From contig NZ_WVHP01000021.1 in the NCBI RefSeq assembly GCF_009834765.1, forward strand, positions 1 through 64,000: DNA of 64,000 nucleotides, in the 5' to 3' direction. The first letter of the stretch is position 1. Each line of letters starts with the position of its first letter. Position numbers and translations under genes: made by a program. This document shows positions 63,893 to 64,000 of the stretch, piece after piece. The notes beneath the pieces were generated by a model. The model did not search any database. It had not been told where the DNA came from and was given only the letters and a program-made list of their open reading frames with translations. This DNA comes from Saccharibacter sp. EH611 (GTDB lineage Bacteria > Pseudomonadota > Alphaproteobacteria > Acetobacterales > Acetobacteraceae).

Positions 63893-64000
63893 GTGGACGA
63901 AAAGCAGCCAGTTCAGCCCGACACAGATGGCACTGCAGGTCATAAAGAACAGATGATTATCTTTGTGATAGGTGATCAGGAATATTGCATTCCTATTTTG
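63893..64000 (+). CDS. cheW: CheW coupling protein (3' end outside window)
   Basis: The first 36 codons are visible from a GTG with AAGGAAGG upstream. After a charged leader, the sequence MIIFVIGDQEYCIPIL matches the CheW beta-strand start. It follows cheA as expected. The rest is beyond the window. Confidence 0.8.
   Translation, partial: MDEKQPVQPDTDGTAGHKEQMIIFVIGDQEYCIPIL

Overview
The window is almost entirely a flagellar, motor and chemotaxis gene cluster of an alphaproteobacterium. It most resembles the acetic acid bacteria (Acetobacteraceae, Rhodospirillales). The evidence is FlaF, DUF1217 and DUF6468-type proteins, MotE-like proteins, the fliL-fliM pairing, moderate GC content and sugar-handling genes inside the cluster. 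I cannot name the genus. No tRNA, rRNA, insertion sequence, phage gene or CRISPR array was seen.

Left edge (1-9.6 kb): the 3' part of a giant autotransporter adhesin with a perfect 207-bp coding repeat array. It converges on a three-lipoprotein operon (CsgG family, DUF4810, DUF799/GNA1162). Next, divergently, comes an OmpR-type regulator whose receiver domain lacks the phospho-acceptor aspartate.

Core region (9.8-58.3 kb): fliL-fliM-DUF6468; flagellin followed by a TPR-glycosyltransferase; flgF, flgK and flgL on the minus strand; flgG-flgA-flgH; a bactofilin-like gene; a MotE-like gene and a lipoprotein; fliF-fliG-fliH-fliN-fliO-fliP; flhF-like and flhA on the minus strand; a second TPR-glycosyltransferase; a lytic transglycosylase; flgI-flgJ-flgN-like; a lipoprotein and a GT25 glycosyltransferase on the minus strand; DUF1217; fliI-fliJ; a GT-A-type glycosyltransferase; motB-motA; fliK-flgD-flaF; UDP-galactopyranose mutase and a proline-rich secreted protein; flgE; fliE-fliQ-fliR-flhB on the minus strand; a small ORF and a large TPR protein; flgB-flgC; a second MotE-like gene.

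Right edge (59.4-64 kb): a chemotaxis operon of MCP, STAS protein, cheY, cheA and the 5' end of cheW.

Together these encode nearly all of the basal body, export apparatus, hook, filament, stator and the start of the signalling chain. Not seen in the window are fliD, fliS, fliA/flgM, rpoN and its activators, flbT, flhG, cheR and cheB. The most distinctive aspects are the glycan enzymes scattered through the cluster, two MotE-like paralogues, a bactofilin-like gene, a degenerate FlhF-type GTPase, a degenerate response regulator and a 15-codon ORF coupled to fliK.
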